64,000 bases of DNA, taken from Kuschelorhynchus macadamiae. Lineage: Eukaryota > Arthropoda > Insecta > Coleoptera > Curculionidae. The DNA lies in the NCBI GenBank assembly GCA_030620095.1, contig JAUTXW010000325.1:1594501-1658500 (forward strand), written 5' to 3'. Shown here one piece after another: positions 31,681 to 43,205 of the stretch. A program made the position numbers and the translations under genes. Position 1 is the stretch's first letter. The number at the start of each line of letters is the position of its first letter. The notes below the pieces were generated by a model. It was not told the origin of the DNA and did no database searches. It worked only from the letters and a program-made list of their open reading frames with translations.

Positions 31681-31875
31681 AAAAATCTAAAAAAAAAATT
31701 ATTTTTTGTTTAAACCAGTAAAAAAATTAGAAATTATAAAATATTATCTGACATTTTATTTTGTAAAATAAATATATTATTATTTGAAAAATCATAGTCA
31801 GACCGCGCATGGGGCCTAACTCACTATAGAAACCTAGGCCCGGGTCTATAACATCTATCGAGAAATAGTCCCTGC

Positions 31876-32095
31876 CAGTGGCGTATTTAGGGGGTTTATG
31901 GGTTGAAAAAACTTAAACTAAAATGAAATAAGTATAAAGTAAACGAGGACTTTTTTTAGTTGCTGAAATCCTTTATCCTCTCCTTGTCAAATAGATTGGG
32001 TAATAATTGTAAGGCAAATCTAATAATTTCATGTACATTTTTGAAGCGAAAGTTTCAAATTCACACCCCCCAGAAGCAATTTCTGACTATTGGTG
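31876..32095. mobile_element. fragment with a hAT-type CAGTGGCGTA end
   Basis: CAGTGGCGTATTTAGGGGG at 31876 is a typical hAT terminus. A CACCCCCCAGAAGCAATTTC stretch near 32067 and a CCACC-type inverse end near 32095 may be the other side, but no target duplication is visible. Confidence 0.4.
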
Positions 32096-32389
32096 GTCTT
32101 TGAGTTAGTCATCTAACATCTTATCCAATAAGATGATTCTTTAAGGCGCATAGACAAAGATAACGTGTAAGTATAAAAAGAACAAACCAAGCAAGGAGCG
32201 ATAAAACTTCTAACAGATACAATAAAGGACAAAAGCAATATGTAAAAAAATGTGAAAACTTATTTTATTTTTAACAAGCAGCACAGGTCTTGCAAAAAAG
32301 CAACATTACCGTCCCCTTTGTACGAAATATATCAAGCAATGGCAAAACAAAAATACACGACATATGTCAAATTTTCATTCAATCTACAG

Positions 32390-32790
32390 TCGCAAAGACA
32401 TTATCTCGTCATTCCTGGTTCCTCCTTTCGTTGTTCATCAAGCGGGCCAGGCGAGAGCGTCATTAGACCATCTCTCGGACAAACGGTAGCAAATTCGGCA
32501 TCAAATTAATTCTGCCCACGGCCCCCTAAAAACGCTCTCCCGAGCATCCCATTAACGTTTTGACATGGCCAACTATTCGAATTAGCCGGCTTACAGGCGG
32601 CTAAACAAAAGAAGACGCGGCCGAAGCTTCTTTTTGTCGGTCCCGCTGGTTCGGCGACAGTAGTTCAAATATGCGCATAATACCTGGCCGTAGAGCAGAT
32701 TGATTACTCGAGAAATATTTTTGAAAGACCCGCGAAGGAAATATCCGGCGTTTTTTGCTTATTAAATAATTTGAAATCGAAAATTTTGAG
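32390..32790. other. GC-richer island without coding potential, candidate conserved non-coding DNA
   Basis: Composition rises to roughly half GC (GAGCATCCCATTAACG, CAGGCGGCTAAACAAAAG, CTGGTTCGGCGACAG) against a ~30% GC background. No repeat in the window matches it and no long ORF spans it; an 85-codon frame at 32252-32509 has no motif. Unique, GC-elevated, non-coding sequence in a transposon desert is what host regulatory DNA would look like. Confidence 0.35.
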
Positions 32791-33240
32791 ATGAGGAGGA
32801 ATGTAGGTCAACATTCTCCGAACTGCTATGAATGTTAGTTGCACCTAATGCCGGACGATGTGACCTTTTTTGTTAGAAGATTCTCGTCAGAAAAATTCTT
32901 CTCAAAATGCATCAATTACTTTAAAATACGAGTTTGTTTGAACGGATGCGTTTTTTCTACCTTACCTAAAATGTTCATGATTCGCATTGAATTATTTATA
33001 TATAAAATATAATTTTGTGTTTTCCCCTATTTCTTATGTGTTAAGTTTTTAATCAAAGCCAAGGTTTCATCATGCATAATTTGTCAACAAAAATGGGATT
33101 AATTTTTAAAAACCTGTTCTTAGCTCTAGATGAAAGCATATTACACTAAGTTTTAAGTAAACGTCTGCTTTCATCCACGAGTCGAGATTCCAGTCCAATA
33201 CCTAAGTAAGGTAAATCAGTAATTCTTGCCGGAAAATATG
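32791..33240. other. no gene seen
   Basis: AT-rich DNA between the GC-richer island and the tandem repeat. Confidence 0.4.
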
Positions 33241-33245
33241 TATCC

Positions 33246-33575
33246 GGTATTTATTTTGTAGAATTAAATATTTTTAATAATTATTTAATTTATATAAAAT
33301 ATTTAATATTAAAAATTACTTTTAATTTAGCACATTTTGTCAATGTCTGTGGGAGATTTCTACCTCCTACTAACTTACACATCCGTGATTTCCACTGACT
33401 CTGGTATTTATTTTGTAAAATTAAATATTTTTATTAATTATTTAATTTGTATAAAAAATTTAATATTAAAAATTAATTTTAATTTAGCACATTGTTATTG
33501 TACATTTTGTCAATGTATGTCGAAGACTTCTACCTCCTACTAACTTACACATCCCTGATTTTCCACTTACTCATA
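33246..33575. repeat. two tandem copies of a ~157-bp unit
   Basis: GGTATTTATTTTGTA...TAATTTAGCACATT...TACCTCCTACTAACTTACAC occurs at 33246 and again at 33403. The second copy carries a small internal insertion (ATTGTTATTGTAC). Confidence 0.85.
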
Positions 33576-33736
33576 GAGGGCGCATCAATTTCTTCCTTCA
33601 AACGTTAGTTTTTTTATTTTTTTAACCGAATATTTTACAGACCTCAGTGTTCTTACTAGTTTGAATTTATTTTAATAATAATCTCTCAATTCTCAAGCAC
33701 TGTTTATTCTGCTGGTTTATAAGTAGCACAGTTTAA

Positions 33737-33773
33737 CATAGAATAAAAGCTTTCACGGCTTTGGTCAATTAAT
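33737..33773 (+). repeat. 5' inverted terminal repeat of PLE family B
   Basis: TTAACATAGAATAAAAGCTT followed by TCACGGCTTTGGTCAATT is the inverse of the 3' terminus of the family B copy at about 55525-55555 (GACCAAAGCCGTGGAAGCTT...TATGTTAAC). It lies directly upstream of an RT fragment in the orientation expected for a terminal inverted repeat. Confidence 0.6.
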
Positions 33774-33774
33774 T

Positions 33775-34325
33775 AGGATACATCAACGGATAGGACAGAA
33801 TACGTAGAAAAGGTAACGCAACTCTTGGACAACAACACCTGCAAGGTTATGCGGGCAAACCCTACAACTAGAATAGAAAGACGCATCATCAGTCTGATTG
33901 ATTAATGCATCTAACCTACCACCAGCGGGGAATAAACAATTAAAGCCAAGCAGCTCGAAGATTCCCAGGGTCTACTGTCACAATAACAATGTACCACTTC
34001 CACCAATCGTCAGTGCAATAGACCCGCTTATATACAAATTAGGTAAATATCTTTTGAAATTTTCTTATTCCATTTACCGGAAAAGCAGATTTCTTTATAA
34101 ACAACTCTGCACAATTCGTGGAAAAAATTAAGTCAATCTAGTTGGATTCCGAAGATATTTTGGTTTCGATGTAGAATCACTATCCAAAAATGTTCCTGTT
34201 AACGACTCAATTTCCATTATATCAGACATATTGGAACATAATAGTCTCGATAATAACTTACTACACCTAGTGGAAGCTTGTCTTACATCTACTTATTTTA
34301 TTTGCACTAGCGTAAACATATAGAA
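33775..34325 (+). pseudogene. Penelope-like reverse transcriptase fragment, family B
   Basis: The plus strand reads DRTEYVEKVTQLLDNN, MRANPTTRIERRIISLI, SSSKIPRVY, PIVSAIDPLIYKLGKYLLK, FVEKIKSI and NVPVNDSISIISDILEH. This is the fingers/palm start of a PLE RT, up to and past the RPIVS motif. The PKxHK block is corrupted, the SFDVxSLFT block is frame-shifted and the YVDD region is absent. Dead. Confidence 0.7.
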
Positions 34326-34588
34326 AGGTATTGAATTATTGAACAAAAAACTATTTTATTTATATTACCTACTTATGTTAATCTAATTTCGGGCACGGAG
34401 ATGTCCTACAGTGATTTTCGCGTGTATTTAAAGAAAGAAAGAAGAAAGAAAGAAAAACGTTTATTATGTAATAATTATATAAAGTATACAATTACAATTA
34501 CATAAAGGGTGACATTCGCAGAGCGTTCTTCCATGCCACCTACACCAGAAACAAACAAGATGATAAACAGAAACTATAAAAAACTTAA

Positions 34589-37429
34589 CTAACCAACCAA
34601 ACTCTGTTGTTGCATTTTTTGGAGTAATAACTTCTTGTATTTCATTTTGAAAGAAGCATATGAATTATCAATAATTAAATTAAAAACATCAGAGTTGAGT
34701 AGCTCTACTGCCTGAAAGGCAAACGAACTCCTAAACTTAGCCGTGCGATGCTGAGGTATACTAAATCTAATAAAATTTCTAAGGTTCAGCTGATGTATGT
34801 CCTGCCTAGCAACTATATGGTTCCAGAGATATCCCGGGCATCTCGACCTAAATATCCTGAACACAAAAGCACCAAAATGAAGTGTTGTACGATAGCTATA
34901 TTTTAAGATATTATTTCCAACATAGGTTGGTGTTATATGATCAAATTTGTTTATACAGTAGACAAAGCGGATGCACGTATTTTGAGCTAATTGAATTTTT
35001 CTTTGAAATTCATTACTTAAATAATTAAAATAAACAACACTGCAGTAATCAAGTAGTGGATAAATAAGTGATTCAATTAGCAACAGTTTGGTTTTTTCTG
35101 GCAAAATGTACTTTAAAGAATGTAAGCTTTTTAGTTTAATATACACTGAAGTAAGTTTCTTCCTTGTGTGTAATTCAAAATTTAAATTTACATCAAAAGT
35201 GACTCCGAGATTTCTTGCAGACTCAACAGGTGGCAGCAAGGACCCATCAATATGCAAATCTACAAAGTTACAAAGGTAAAACTTACTCCTAAGTGCAGAT
35301 GACCCCAATATTAAGTAATTACTTTTCTTCGCATTTAAGACTAAACCATGATCAACAGACCAAATATATACTCTCTCCAAATCCTCATTGACCTGTTGCA
35401 TAGCCGAACTGGCCTCCTCGGGGGCAAAACCAGCTAAGAGCTGGGTATCATCAGCATAGAGTTGGACCGTGCAAGACCTAACCTGATTGGGCAGGTCCGA
35501 CGTGTACATATTAAACAAGAGTGGACCCAGTACACTTCCCTGCGGCACACCCATGCCTGTCATCACAGCCTCAGATCTTGCACCATCCAGCTCCACCAAC
35601 TGTAGTCGAGAAGAAAGATAGTTAGAAAACCATAAACACACTTGTTCCGAGAAGCCAAAAAATGAAAACTTGGCAATTAGCATTTGGTGATTAATCAGGT
35701 CAAACGCCTTGCTATAATCAAGTAAAACCAAGCAGGATACTTTGCCATCATCCATATTTCTAGAAATATTGGTAGTAACATTAGTAAGGGCTGATGCAGT
35801 ATCATGACCCTTGCGAAATCCAGACTGAACTCCAGGAAGAATATCCTTATCATACAAATATTCCTTAATCATATCATAAATGAGTAACTCCAACATTTTG
35901 GCAAAAATTGGAAGGAGAGAGATAGGTCTTAACTCTGCAAGGGTTTCTATCTTAGGGTTCTTTGGCTGTGGTTTAATAATGGAGGTTTTCCACAAGGTAG
36001 GAAAATTTCCAGTGTGCAGACACAAGTTAAACAAGTTAGTGATCATCGGAACTATATGAATAATACTGAACAATATCATATTATAGCTCAAACCATCAAC
36101 ACCCATACTTTTCGACTTTATCCTAGAAAAAGCCTGATATACATCGTATTCTGATAAATTTTTAAAGGCAAAAGTATTCTCGTCATGCAATCTTGTGGAC
36201 CTCAGAGACTCAACCAGTACATCATTCACCGGGTGAGCTATTTGGCTTATGCTAGCGAAGTGATCACTTATAGAGTGTACATCCCTTAAATGATTAGGAA
36301 TTTCATATCCAATCTTAGAGTGAATGTTCCATAAACTAATTTTGGACCACAACTTTTTAGAATTTTTATTGGAGTTATTCAACTCAAAAGTCATATAGGC
36401 TTTTTTTTCGCTACGGATTGCAAAAGATAGGTAGTTCTTAAGATCAAGATAGCAATGCCTATGTGTAATATCCCGAGTTCTTTTATATTTATTAAATGCG
36501 TTATTTTTTAATTTAATGATTTCTTTTATTGTATCAGTAATGTAAGGTTTATATTTACGATTGATTTTCACAGTTTTGATAGGAGCATGTCGGTCAAATA
36601 TGTCAGTAAGCTGTTTGTTAAAAGTATTAATCTTTGAATCCAAAGACTCCTGATTCATTACGTCTTCATAATTAAGTTGTTGCGTTTCCAGATCAAAAAG
36701 ATGTTTATCAAAAGAATGGAAATCCCTGTAAGGGACCACCCTTGCATTGGCCTTTGGGGCCTCTAAATCTAAGACTGAATAAACTAATCTATGATCAGTT
36801 AAATTAAACATTTCAATGGTCCCAGACTTTTTTATATCCACCTCATTATCAACACAAATAATATCAATTAAACTACTACAGTCTCTAGTTAATCGAGTGG
36901 GCTCATTAATGACCTGATTTAGGCCAAACATGCTTAACAACGAGTCCAAATATTTACACTGTGGATCTTTAGCAAAAAAGTTATATTTAAATCCCCCATT
37001 AGAATACAGTAGTTATAGGATGGTGATAAACTAGATAAGACATTTTCAATGCAGCTTATTTGTTTATAGTTTATTAGGGGTGGTTTATATAAAACACCAA
37101 CTAATATTTTTATATTTTTAAAAACTACCTCAATCCAGAGTTGTTCCATCACACATTGCTGACACATCAATTATTGAACAGTTTACGGATGCAGACACAT
37201 ATATACAAACTCCACCTCCTCTGGTTGGCCTATCTGCATGAAAAAGCTGATAACCTGGAACATCTACCAATTGATCTGGGTATTCTGGGTCTAACCATGT
37301 CTCAGTAACTGCAAAAATTAGGAACCCTTCCTGCAGCAGCAAATCTTTAATGTCAGTAAATGAAGGGAGAAGGGATCTAATATTTACATGTGCCACATAA
37401 AAATTACCATCAGTTTTCTCATGTAATTG
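34589..37429 (-). CDS. LINE ORF2: APE endonuclease and reverse transcriptase (two frameshifts)
   Basis: Endonuclease landmarks: HVNIRSLLPSFTDIKDLL, VTETWLD, RPTRGGGVCIYV, EQLWIEVVF, LMGDLNI, NEPTRLT, LIDIICV and LTDHRLV. RT landmarks (frame 34589-36949): LRPISLLPIFAKMLELLIYD, GVQSGFRKGHDTASALTNV, LLDYSKAFDLINHQMLIAKF, GVPQGSVLGPLLFNMYTSDL, VQLYADDTQLLA, then the thumb and a CR1-type C-terminus ending at 34589. Two indels break it: one in a run of six T near 36975, one near 37150. No in-frame ATG lies between the TAG at 37430 and the endonuclease. This enzyme would nick target DNA and reverse-transcribe the element RNA in the nucleus. Without the two indels it would be close to intact. Confidence 0.85.
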
Positions 37430-37432
37430 CTA
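37424..37432 (-). promoter_or_regulatory. candidate stop-codon readthrough site between ORF1 and ORF2
   Basis: The minus strand reads AAA TAG CAA TTA. The TAG ends ORF1. The frame stays open through CAA TTA into the endonuclease, with no ATG. TAG-CAA-TTA fits the UAG-CARYYA context known to promote readthrough in tobacco mosaic virus. Use by this LINE is an inference. Confidence 0.45.
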
Positions 37433-38633
37433 TTTAAACATTTGCACTTTGAAATCCTCTAGTTTTTGTTTATATGTTGGGCAACGATAGTCCCAGGCTG
37501 CATGGTCATTTTCCACTTTGTTATTAGATCTCTGGTTGGCTTTTACACATTTACCGCAAGTTAAAGATGTTTCCTTACACTCTTTTAGTTCATGATTTTT
37601 AGCACACCTAGGACAACATATATCATTATCACAAGCACTTGCTATATGATGATAACCACAGCACCGGAAGCATCTCTTAACCTCAAGACCATCAAAGACT
37701 TTGCAGTGATCATAGCCCACAAACAAAAAAACCACTGTCCATGGCCTTCTTATAAATGCTAGGATTCAACTGAATAATACTCTGGAATATTTTGGGCTTA
37801 TTTTTTAAAGGTTTTATACTTAATACTTTAAGATCTTCATCCTGACAAAAAACTGATTGATTCTGTTGCCTTAGCAATTTTAATAATGTTTGATCTTCAT
37901 ATCTTTCAGACATACCTGAAATTCGGATACGGTGTTGGAAACTTCCTAGGGAACTAACATCATATTTCTCTGGTAACTTATCTGAAATAATCTGCTTAAA
38001 TTTTTCAGCATCCTCTTTGGTGGGGCAGTTAAGCACCATTCTACCATTACTTGTACCTTTTAAGTACTGTACTGCAATATTCTCCTCAATGGGGTTCACA
38101 TTTTGCAACAAATCTCCCTTTGTAGCATCAACACTTTGGGAAGGATTTTTTGGTCTAACTACCACAGTTTGTTTCTTCTTAGCAGCATTTGCAAATGACC
38201 CTGATTCGGTTTTGGCAAGTTGAGCCGATTCTAAACTGCTCTCAATATGCTCCAGCCTAGGGCGAACTTCACCCAGCATTTCATTCTGCACTTTGCTTAA
38301 TTGATACACTTTTTCACTCAAACAACCAATTTCAACAGCCAGTGCTTCCATCTGAGGCGTTTGTTTTACCATATTAATACTCTTCAGTTCCCCCATAATC
38401 TCATTCTTCACCTGAATTAAAATCTTCTCAACATTAAGCTCCGATCTTTTTTTTACATCTGACCGACAATCTACACATAGAAAGCAGAGAACGCGCAGTT
38501 TTTTTAGCTCCATACATCGCACCTCCGAAGCGCTGAGCTTAGCGCACAAAGAACAATATCTGTCATCGCAAACCCCACACGGCCACAGAGGCACTTTAGC
38601 ATCGTCCGTATTACATATTTTACATCTCATCAT
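37430..38633 (-). CDS. LINE ORF1: PHD-like zinc N-terminus, coiled region and CCHC knuckles (one frameshift)
   Basis: It starts MMRCKICNTDDAKVPLWPCG at 38633. C-x2-C...C-x2-C...C...C-x2-C spacing (residues ~4-55) resembles a PHD/RING-like zinc fold, as in CR1-type ORF1 proteins. A helical segment (~65-150) and an RRM-like nucleic-acid binding region (~190-300, GSFQHRIRISGM) follow. A one-base slip in a run of seven T near 37720 separates the C-terminus (37430-37735). That part has zinc knuckles CFRCCGYHHIASAC, CCPRCAKNHELKEC and CGKC. ORF1 proteins bind the element RNA and carry it to the nucleus. It ends with TAG at 37430. Confidence 0.75.
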
Positions 38634-39040
38634 TACAATAAAATGTTACGCACTATCCTTAAAGGAACAAACACTAAAAATGTTAAATACGCTTATTTAT
38701 TGTAAATCGTGACAAAACCCACATTTATCTGCAACAATTTATCAGGAAATATTTCCAGATAAAATACTAGCACATGCTAGAAATTTGTGTCAGTATTAAT
38801 GCGTACGAGAAACAGAAAATGTAATTCCAGGTAGCCAGACCTCTGAAATTGAATAAAAAATAGTATTAGCAAATATATTTAAACAATGGCATTTATATAA
38901 CTATATAAAAGGGAAAACACACAATACTTTCACGTGGACACTATAACACTTTGCCCTTAAAAATTGCCAAACTCCAAAACAAGGACAAACTAATAAACTT
39001 TCGATTAGATAAACTCTTCACTCTGATGACTGCCGGTTGG
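38634..39040 (-). promoter_or_regulatory. LINE 5' untranslated region with probable internal promoter
   Basis: About 400 bp lie upstream of the ORF1 start and are non-coding. LINEs of this type transcribe from a promoter inside the element, but I cannot point to specific promoter motifs here. Confidence 0.35.
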
Positions 39041-39484
39041 TCATAAAAAAGTACGACATTAAAAATACAACCTGTTTACATTATCATACTTAACTCACTA
39101 TGTAAAATTAATATTTATGCAAAATAATGATATTATTCATTATTGGGATGAAACACCTACTTTAAAACTGTTTTTGTTAGTGCGTACAAAATTATAAAAA
39201 CTGTGAGTATTTCTTATCAATAATTTGTATTTATTCAAAAGCATTAGTTTTACAAAAATACTAGATTCAAGCCCCATAAAACAATAGTAATAAAATTATT
39301 TTTTATTATTTTATATGTTTTTTCTTTAATAATTTAGGCGACAAAATTTTAATTTCTAAATCGAATACAGAGATCTAATTTATCTAGCGTTCCAAATAAC
39401 AAATCGTGTTACCTGTTAAAAATATTTTTAGTCTTTTTTCACCCCCACCTTGTATAAAACCACATACAATATTACGTGTTTATA
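39041..39484. other. no gene seen
   Basis: AT-rich spacer between the LINE 5' end and the next mariner. Confidence 0.4.
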
Positions 39485-41697
39485 TAGCGTTAGGGGAAAT
39501 TACCAGAACGGTTGATTATATCAAAATATAGGAGTAATCAAAAAATGTCTATATAAAAGTTGTAAGGCTTTTAAAAATCTACATATCTGTAATAAATTGG
39601 AATATACAGGTTCGCCCACAAAGTTGTGGAGAATTACAGTTTTATTTTATTAATGGAGCACCCCGTGCAATCAATTTAGAACATTTTTTATTAATCATAC
39701 ATTATGCCTAAATTTATTAGTTTCCGAGATATCATGACATTTTGATCAGTTACAAAACACAAAATCAATTTCAATAAACAATTCAATAAGTTAACATGAA
39801 AAAAAAATCGGTATAACAAGTCATGAAAATACGGTTCTATTTTTTAATAAATGTTGACAATGGATCCCTTTTACTAACTGACAATGATATAAATTGTCGC
39901 AAAAATGTCTTTGGGTATTTAAATCAATTTTCCTTGTTATTCTCTCACTTCTAAATTATTGAATTTGTTCCGATAAACATTATTTTTCAGGTGACCCCAA
40001 TAAAAGAAATCTAAGGGTCAAAGATCTCGGGAGACTGTGAAGGGCATTCGATAGACCCTCTTTATCCTATCCATCTATTTCTGAACGTGACATCTAAAAA
40101 TTCTCTAAGTTTACTCGAAATGCGGAGGAACTCCATCTGGCTGATACCAGGTGGCAGATGGGTGGTATGTGTACCAGGTTAACTGGTTAACTATTTCTTC
40201 CTGAAGAAGCTGGAGCTATAGTTTACCGGTCAAATTTCCCTCGATAAAAAAGGGTCCAATTACATGTCCCGCAAACAATCCAACCCAGACATTAACTTTT
40301 TCTGGGAACTGTGTATGCAGTTCTTCATACCAGTTTGGGTTATTTCGACCCCAGTAAGTAACGGTAATTTTGTTTATTGACCATTCAGTGTAGTGTGAAG
40401 GTTGCTTCATCCGAAAAAACAATATTGTTTGGAAAATGTGGCTTCTTTTCAATCTTTTTCGCAATGATTTTGCAAAGTTCTAGTCTTCGATCATAGTCAA
40501 CGTTACAAAGTTCTTGTACAATATGAACCTTATATGGATGCATTTTCTCAGTATGAAGAATGGTTCTTAGGGATTTTTGATCAACTTCATGATCCAAAGC
40601 AAGCTGATTGCCACATTCTGGGATTTTCTTGTATCGAAAGCAGAATGTCTTGGCCGGTTTTTTACACTTCCAGTCATTCTGTAACGCTCTACAGTTCGAA
40701 AAACTGCATTTTTTAAAATTTGTGTGTCTGGGTTCAAATTTTTATATAAATATCACATACCTCCTGATATGATTTCTTTCTGTTTATCGCCATACCCCGG
40801 CTTCGGTAAACTATGTTGACACTCTTAAATCTCGTTTATGTTTGTTTCTTTTTGTTTTTATCCACCGTTCTAGCAGTCGAAATAGAGAAAATGTGTGGAA
40901 AACTTTCATCAGCACACAAAAATTACTTTAAAATGTGATTATTATACAAACTAAAGGTAATTTTGAATTCAAACAACGACTGTTCCCATCGCCATGCTTG
41001 TTTTTAGTTTGATTTTCGGCGTTGCCATAATTAAAGAAAAACCTATAAGTAAGACCTATAGGTACACGTAAAACTAATTTTTTTTATAAAAAAACTTAAA
41101 GTTAATAAAAATGCGGATTAGGTTAGGATTGGTTAGGCTTTCTGCAAAAAAAAGCATGCGGTACCGCGCCAACCGACTTTTAATTATTATTTTTTAGGAA
41201 AACTCTTGCATATTTCGCAATTTTTATTTTTGAAATGTGATACTACAATACTGGGTACTTTCTGAAAAAAAAAACATGCAAAAATCCTCTGTCAGGATAG
41301 TTTACCGGACGCCATATCCGCTTAAAATTAAAATATCAATTCCCTCTGTTTCAGTAAGTAAAAACGCCATGCTATTTCTTTATTTACTTAATTCTGGCAG
41401 AATTTAACTTTCAGACTACGTTCGAATATCTCGTTATTATCCGTTAATATTTGAAACGCCGATATCTAGGAAAGTAAAGAATTTAGGCATAACGGGTTAA
41501 TAAAAAATGTTCTGAATTGACTGGACGATAAAAATAAGTATTAATATAACTTTAATTCTCCACAACGTTTTGGGCGAACCTATATATTCCAATTTATTAC
41601 AGATATATAGATTTTTAAAAGCCTTATATAAGACATTTTTGATAACTCGTGTATGTTTTGAAATAGTCGACGGTTCTGATAATTTCTCCAAACCCTG
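39485..41697 (-). mobile_element. Tc1/mariner-type transposon with ~220-bp inverted repeats
   Basis: The right end, inverted, reads CAGGGTTTGGAGAAATTATC next to TA (41698-41699). The left end reads TAGCGTTAGGGGAAATTACC next to TA (39483-39484). The arms align inward for about 220 bp, through GGCTTTTAAAAATCTA, CTGTAATAAATTGGAATATA, GGTTCGCCCA and TTGTGGAGAATTA. The interior holds a broken mariner transposase. Confidence 0.85.
39830..40880 (-). pseudogene. mariner-like transposase remnant
   Basis: Minus-strand fragments in order: YRMTGSVKNRPRHSA (N-terminal DNA-binding part), DHEVDQKSLRTILHTEKMHP, YKVHIVQELCNVDYDRRLEL, then NIVFSDEATFTLH (first catalytic Asp). A frame change follows, then TYWGRNNPNWYEELHTQFPE, KVNVWVGLFAGHVIGPFFIE, PDGVPPHFE (second Asp) and PLDFFYWGHLKNNVYRNKF (third Asp). 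All three acidic positions are readable, but stops and frameshifts separate them. The transposase is inactive. Confidence 0.85.
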
Positions 41698-41869
41698 TAT
41701 AATATATACCATACTGTCTATGATAAATAAAAAGTTACCAGACCATTATACGAAACTCTATTCAAAACAAATACAAAACTTAAAAGTCGATACAAGACAG
41801 GAAAAGTTTAACTAATATTTCGGAAGTGGCTAAACAATACATTGGAAGTCGAATAGTCGAAAAGTTCAG

Positions 41870-42110
41870 TGTCGAGAGCAGCCCTTTATGTGATCTTGAA
41901 TGCGCCCTGGGGCGCCGTTATTGATGCCGCACTTATTTGGCACTTGGCTGGCGTTATTTCAGTTTATTGGGCATTTATGGGCTACTGCGGGGATTAGTTT
42001 TACAAGTTTTGCCTTGTCTGATTGAGTCGTAATGGTACGTCGAGTTGTTATGGCTTTTAATGATGTTATATGCATTATTTCGGCGACGGTGTGGATTTTG
42101 ACGTAAGACA
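41870..42110. other. GC-richer island without coding potential, candidate conserved non-coding DNA
   Basis: This stretch (CCCTTTATGTGATCTTGAAT, CGTTATTGATGCCGCACTTA, TGGGCATTTATGGGCTACTG) is more complex and GC-rich than its flanks. It matches nothing else in the window and has no ORF. It contains TTTATGG and TAATGATG words like those in homeodomain-bound enhancers. Confidence 0.35.
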
Positions 42111-42139
42111 CCTAAAGGCTGTGGGAATTTGGCACTCTA

Positions 42140-42725
42140 ACGATTTATTTTGGATTTTCAAGTAAGTTAACCCAGAACGGAAGCTTTCACGACTTTGGTC
42201 AATTAAAAAATCATGGTTCGAAGTATTAGACCGTGTCAAATTGGAATTACTATCCGACGTTTCACATTCACGAAGCATCTTCAGGGATCTTCACTCCACG
42301 AGATCTGAACACTGAATGAGCTCGGAGATTCAGGCGGGATTTTATACCTAACTCGTTACCCTTTCTTAAGATCGGTTTCCACGTGTGATGTAGACCGTAA
42401 CCCCTATCTCTATTGAAATTTCTTGTATGTTTGAAAATTTTAATAGATTTATTTCATATTCAGTGATATGCTGATGTTCAGCTACAGCAGATTGGACATT
42501 TTGTTTCTTTTTAATACATCGGTCATGTTCCTTAAGTCTAGTGGATATCGAGCGTCCTGTTTCTCCCACATACACTCCTCCACAGGAGCATGAAATTTTA
42601 TATACTCCTTCTATTTAAAAAGGTATATCTTTTGGGGATTGCAAACATTGTCCGATCATCTTATGTGTATTGAAAATTGTATGTATGTTGGATCGCCGAG
42701 GTAATCGCCATATTTTGTCTGTAGT
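42140..42725 (-). pseudogene. Penelope-like 3' part, family B: GIY-YIG domain and terminus
   Basis: The minus strand from 42720 reads DKIWRLPRRSNIHTIFNTHK, a stop, GVYKISCSCGGVYVGETGRS, ISTRLKEHDRCIKKKQNVQS, AVAEHQHITEYE. This is the CxC pair and GIY-YIG core of a PLE endonuclease. After more stops comes the 3' terminus with a hammerhead motif (42254-42284) and the terminal repeat CAAAGTCGTGAAAGCTT. The same terminus occurs at 46240-46430 and 55165-55560. Confidence 0.75.
42254..42284 (-). ncRNA. degenerate hammerhead motif, PLE family B
   Basis: On the minus strand CTGAAGA (CUGANGA type) and GAAACGTCGG are kept, but stem II between them no longer pairs well. Probably inactive. Confidence 0.4.
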
Positions 42726-42733
42726 GCCATGTA

Positions 42734-42918
42734 CAGGGTTATTTTTTATAATTTGCCACCCCCTGAGAGGCTTATTTTTTCAAGATACAAAAAAATGGTT
42801 TCTACGAAAGTTATAGGGAATTTCTTAGAGATTTACATGGCGGCAATTAAAAAAACAAAAGACGATCGGAAAATCACTACATCACCGTCAACTTTGTTAT
42901 TTTAAATGGGACACCCTG
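42734..42918. mobile_element. ~185-bp MITE with CAGGGT.../...ACCCTG ends
   Basis: Flanked by TA (42732-42733 and 42919-42920). It starts CAGGGTTATTTTTTATAAT and ends AAATGGGACACCCTG. The right TA is shared with the next TIR element, so one inserted exactly at the edge of the other. Confidence 0.55.
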
Positions 42919-43205
42919 TATTTTTTTGACATTTTTGGTTCTCCTCATTCTTCCGTTTCATATATAATTTGTCTATATTCGGGATAGTAGTTTTTGACTT
43001 AATCGACTTTAAATTTACCACATATGACAATTTCACAGATATGCAGCCATACTTAAATCGCGGTACCCATGAAATGATGAAATCGCTTTACCCATGGAAT
43101 GTCACCAATAAAAACAAAACACTTACTTTTATATAATATATAATAAAATATTTTATTGATATTACGGAAAGCAAAATAAAAATTCTTTAACTTTATTTCG
43201 CAAAT

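Larger units (their letters stand above)
34430..39040 (-). mobile_element. near full-length CR1/Jockey-type LINE
   Basis: The element has ORF1, an APE endonuclease, RT and a short 3' tail of TTTC-type repeats (34430-34465). The 5' end lies near 39040, before a CATCAGAGTGAAGAG-type start. It is about 4.6 kb long with only a few frame breaks, two of them in runs of T. That makes it one of the younger insertions. ORF1 and ORF2 are in the same frame and separated by a single TAG. Confidence 0.85.
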
